64,000 nt of DNA from assembly GCA_964429135.1 (NCBI GenBank), contig CAYSAU010000019.1:1-64000 (forward strand), given 5' to 3'. How positions within the stretch are numbered: position 1 is the stretch's first letter; each line of letters opens with the position of its first letter. A program made the translations under genes and the position numbers. Below, piece after piece: positions 61,696 to 64,000 of this stretch. The stretch comes from CAZSDU01 sp964429135. GTDB taxonomy: Bacteria > Bacteroidota > Bacteroidia > Bacteroidales > FEN-979. Below the pieces are notes generated by a model. The model was not told where the DNA came from, did no database searches, and was given only the letters and a program-made list of their open reading frames with translations.

Positions 61696-62541
61696 CTATT
61701 CAGTTAGTTTATCAGGTTTCTTGCCAATTTGCTTTTCCTCGCTTTTTACCCTTCGTTCCAGTTTTTTAATATCTTCCTCGGCAGGCAGGTTTTCAGGAAC
61801 AATGCCCCGTTCAAGTAGAAGCTTTCTCACACCTTTGTTGTTTTTGATATGTTCTGCTGAAATAGCTACTTCGGTTCTGAGTTCTCTTTCCCTGGCATTG
61901 AAGATTGTGATTTCAGTAGCAAAATCTTTTGCCTTGATTGTGATGGTGGGTAAAAAATCAGCTAAAGCCCTTTCTTTGGGAACCCCCAGCCTGTCTTTCA
62001 TTTGCTGGGTAGTTTCACCTCCGAATAAGGCTGCATCGCCCTTACTTCTGATAATGCCAAAGTTTTTATCGCTTCCGGTTTGTTCGTATATTATTGAAGA
62101 CAGTTCTTTCTCGGATAAACTAAGTTTTTCTCTTGCCTGTAATCGTTCCCAGTCGTTTATCCGTTGTTCTATTATTTCATATTTTCGGGTTTGAACTGCA
62201 AAATAGTTCTGTGCAAATGCAATAGGTTCTTTTTTGGGATCACCGTTTTGTGCTATAAGATAACAAGCATAACGGGTAAGCATAATATCGTCAACCGGTT
62301 TTTGAGCCCCTGAACCAATATTGACCATCTTGTTGATGTCAACAAAATGGTCGGATACGTTGTTGCCACTGGCTTCGCACGATGTTTTGGCTTTGGTAAT
62401 TACATTGGTAAAATTACGCCACTCAGCATATCCAAGTAAATGTTGAATATCGCGTGCAAACCAGAATTCTATTCCATTATCAGTTGTATTTGAATGATCC
62501 TGAAAAGTGTCGGTCAGTGATTTAATTAATTCTTTCTTCAT
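61696..62541 (-). CDS. DinD-like (DNA-damage-inducible protein D) family protein
   Basis: The 281-residue protein has an N-terminal Bro-N/ANT-like region (about 20-75; GIEFWFARDIQHLLGYAEW), then DIMLTRYACYLIAQNGDPKK, YFAVQTRKYEIIEQRINDWE and GDAALFGGETTQQMKDRLGV, as in DinD proteins. In E. coli DinD is SOS-induced and inhibits RecA-mediated strand exchange. Here it sits between mod (4-nt ATGA overlap, 62538-62541) and res (1-nt gap), so all three are expressed together. No LexA-like operator could be seen since the operon start is outside the window. Confidence 0.88.
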   Translation of the reverse strand: MKKELIKSLTDTFQDHSNTTDNGIEFWFARDIQHLLGYAEWRNFTNVITKAKTSCEASGNNVSDHFVDINKMVNIGSGAQKPVDDIMLTRYACYLIAQNGDPKKEPIAFAQNYFAVQTRKYEIIEQRINDWERLQAREKLSLSEKELSSIIYEQTGSDKNFGIIRSKGDAALFGGETTQQMKDRLGVPKERALADFLPTITIKAKDFATEITIFNARERELRTEVAISAEHIKNNKGVRKLLLERGIVPENLPAEEDIKKLERRVKSEEKQIGKKPDKLTE

Positions 62542-64000
62542 TTTTCCCTCCTTTGAAACAAATTATAAGGAATACCCACATATTCAATCTGATTGTCGGT
62601 TAAATATTCTTCATCCAAAAAGCATGATGGTGCATACACAATTCGCTTTTTACCCGGTTGTTGTTCCTTTATTTTTTCGGCAAGTGTTAAATTGAGTGCA
62701 AGTCGGGTAAGTGTATCGTAATCTTGTTTGTAAACCAAAAAAATTGCTTGCTTGCCAAACTCGCCAACGAAATAATCGGCTTCGTTAATTTTATCCTCTG
62801 CTTCCAGATTTTCACCTGTACATAGGTAATAAACATATTTTGCAAATTGGTGGTAAGTGGGCAATTGTCCTGCCAGCATGGTTTCAGCATCAAGTGGAAT
62901 ACCAAGTCGGTAATATTTAAAACCCGAATCGTAGCCATACTTGTCAAAAGCCCGTTTTACCCTCTCCCTGGTTATGTCTTTGCAAATGTTTTTGTCGGGT
63001 TCGGCTTCTGAGTTTTCGGGCATTTGCACCATAATACATTTTCGGTTTCCGCCATCTTCTTTGTTGAGTTCCATTACTGCGTGCATGGTGGTACCTGAGC
63101 CGGCATAAGAATCTAAAATAATATCATCGCCTTGTGTACAATATCTAATGAATTTTTTAATTATTTCTTCATCTTTAGGAAAGGTAAAAATATCATTGCC
63201 CCCAAAAAGTGCCTTTAATCTTTTTTTTGCTCCTCTTGCATCACGATAAAAAACACTAGATGGTACTGTAAATTCAGTATCACGTAAATATGTCTTTTTA
63301 TTAGGTACGGTAGTTTCATCAACCCCGAAATGTATCCTATCTTCTTCAACAAGTTTTTTTAATGTTAAATCTGTGTATCTCCAACCTAATTCTGGAACTG
63401 CTGTTGGTTTTTTTGTAATTGGATGAATCAGTGGTTTGTGTGATCTTGTTTCTGGTTTATCTGGAGCGGCAGTATTATCAGGAAAGTATATTCCTCTTTT
63501 ATCTGCATAGCAATAATGATCATGTGCTTTTGTAGGATTATCATCTGAGAGAGAATTATAAAAGTCTTTCAGTCCCTGGGATATTTTATTATAATCTTCA
63601 CCAAACTCATTTTTTAATTCATCATACTTCGAATAAATTGCATCAAGTCCCATTTTTTTCTCACGCCATAATTTCCCATTTTCGACTTCTTCTCCATTTT
63701 CGACTTCTTCAGCTGATTGTTTGCTCTTATCTTTTGCGTATATTAAACAATATTCATGATTTATTGCTACTAACTTGGCAGTAGATTTTCTGCCTGTGTT
63801 CCATATTATTGAAGCAACAAAATTTTCTTCTCCAAAAATATCATTCATTAAACTTCTAAGATTGTGAACTTCATTATCATCAATAGAAATGAATATAACA
63901 CCTTTGGGATCAAGTAGCTCATGCAGTAGCTTCAACCTTGGAACCATCATGCAACACCATTTATCGTGTCGAGTCAAATCATCTTTATTTACAATTTGAG
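62538..64000 (-). CDS. type III DNA methyltransferase, Mod subunit (5' end off the window)
   Basis: The minus-strand frame is open to the right edge, so the start and probably the DPPY catalytic motif are outside. The visible 487 or so codons begin ...KDDLTRHDKWCCMM, then LLDPKGVIFISIDDNEVHNL and a variable target-recognition region (about 63100-63800). The SAM-binding loop DSYAGSGTT at 63087-63116 follows the TRD, the order of the beta-class N6-adenine Mod enzymes. EEVENG is repeated twice at 63676-63711. The stop overlaps the dinD start in ATGA. Confidence 0.93.
   Translation of the reverse strand, partial: QIVNKDDLTRHDKWCCMMVPRLKLLHELLDPKGVIFISIDDNEVHNLRSLMNDIFGEENFVASIIWNTGRKSTAKLVAINHEYCLIYAKDKSKQSAEEVENGEEVENGKLWREKKMGLDAIYSKYDELKNEFGEDYNKISQGLKDFYNSLSDDNPTKAHDHYCYADKRGIYFPDNTAAPDKPETRSHKPLIHPITKKPTAVPELGWRYTDLTLKKLVEEDRIHFGVDETTVPNKKTYLRDTEFTVPSSVFYRDARGAKKRLKALFGGNDIFTFPKDEEIIKKFIRYCTQGDDIILDSYAGSGTTMHAVMELNKEDGGNRKCIMVQMPENSEAEPDKNICKDITRERVKRAFDKYGYDSGFKYYRLGIPLDAETMLAGQLPTYHQFAKYVYYLCTGENLEAEDKINEADYFVGEFGKQAIFLVYKQDYDTLTRLALNLTLAEKIKEQQPGKKRIVYAPSCFLDEEYLTDNQIEYVGIPYNLFQRREK
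63676..63711. repeat. 18-bp in-frame tandem duplication in mod
   Basis: Two adjacent 18-bp units, 63676-63693 and 63694-63711, differ only in the last base. Read on the minus strand, they encode EEVENG twice. The change is in frame, so copy number would alter length and not reading frame. Confidence 0.85.

Overview
The window is chromosomal DNA from a member of the Bacteroidota, most likely a free-living Bacteroidia/Bacteroidales-type organism. The sequence shows this in several ways: promoters of the Bacteroidota form (TTG, 19-20 nt, TAnnTTTG); starts without Shine-Dalgarno boxes; TonB receptors with carboxypeptidase-like N-terminal domains; a TonB receptor paired with a DUF4249 lipoprotein; a secreted protein with a type IX secretion C-terminal domain; and family-restricted genes (DUF5606, BT_3928-like, DUF1599, DUF4476, a Porin_10-type barrel). 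No species can be named from the sequence alone.

Layout. 1-1110: the 3' third of 23S rRNA, 5S rRNA and the rrn terminator. 1163-13253: a porin-like barrel, an old-yellow-enzyme reductase, a D-Ala-D-Ala dipeptidase, a three-gene lysine-catabolism operon (lysine-ketoglutarate reductase, saccharopine dehydrogenase, DnaJ/TerB protein), a DUF4476 protein with a peptidoglycan glycosyltransferase, and pyruvate phosphate dikinase. 13373-18342: a three-gene phosphorelay (sensor kinase, lone receiver, REC-kinase-REC hybrid) with no DNA-binding output. 18439-24957: a TonB receptor with a Cys/His-rich small protein, malic enzyme, cold shock protein, a lipoprotein and dnaN.

25038-34578: a long minus-strand run (DUF1599, BT_3928-like, DppB-like permease, tpiA, prmA, a 1497-residue exported protein of unknown function, plsY). 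Facing it are folP and cdaA. 36323-43684: a TPR lipoprotein, def and ruvX on the minus strand, then dapD, a GT9 transferase, a Sua5/YrdC protein, and a TonB receptor with its DUF4249 partner. 43696-58564: a T9SS cargo protein, purB, a GT2-like transferase, DUF5606 and PEGA-like proteins, pyrK, pyrD, murB, two glycosyltransferases, a universal stress protein, a LysM/periplasmic-binding protein and guaA.

58565-64000 is the accessory part: a repeat-rich non-coding stretch, then an AT-rich minus-strand operon coding for a type III restriction-modification system (mod, running off the window, and res) with a DinD homologue between them and a small HNH protein downstream. It looks horizontally acquired.

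The points that most deserve a second look are the DinD/HNH-bearing type III system and the inverted-repeat element at its edge; the very large envelope protein translationally coupled to prmA and plsY; short tandem repeats that run up to the TTG starts of two genes; and promoters so close to start codons that the messages should be leaderless.
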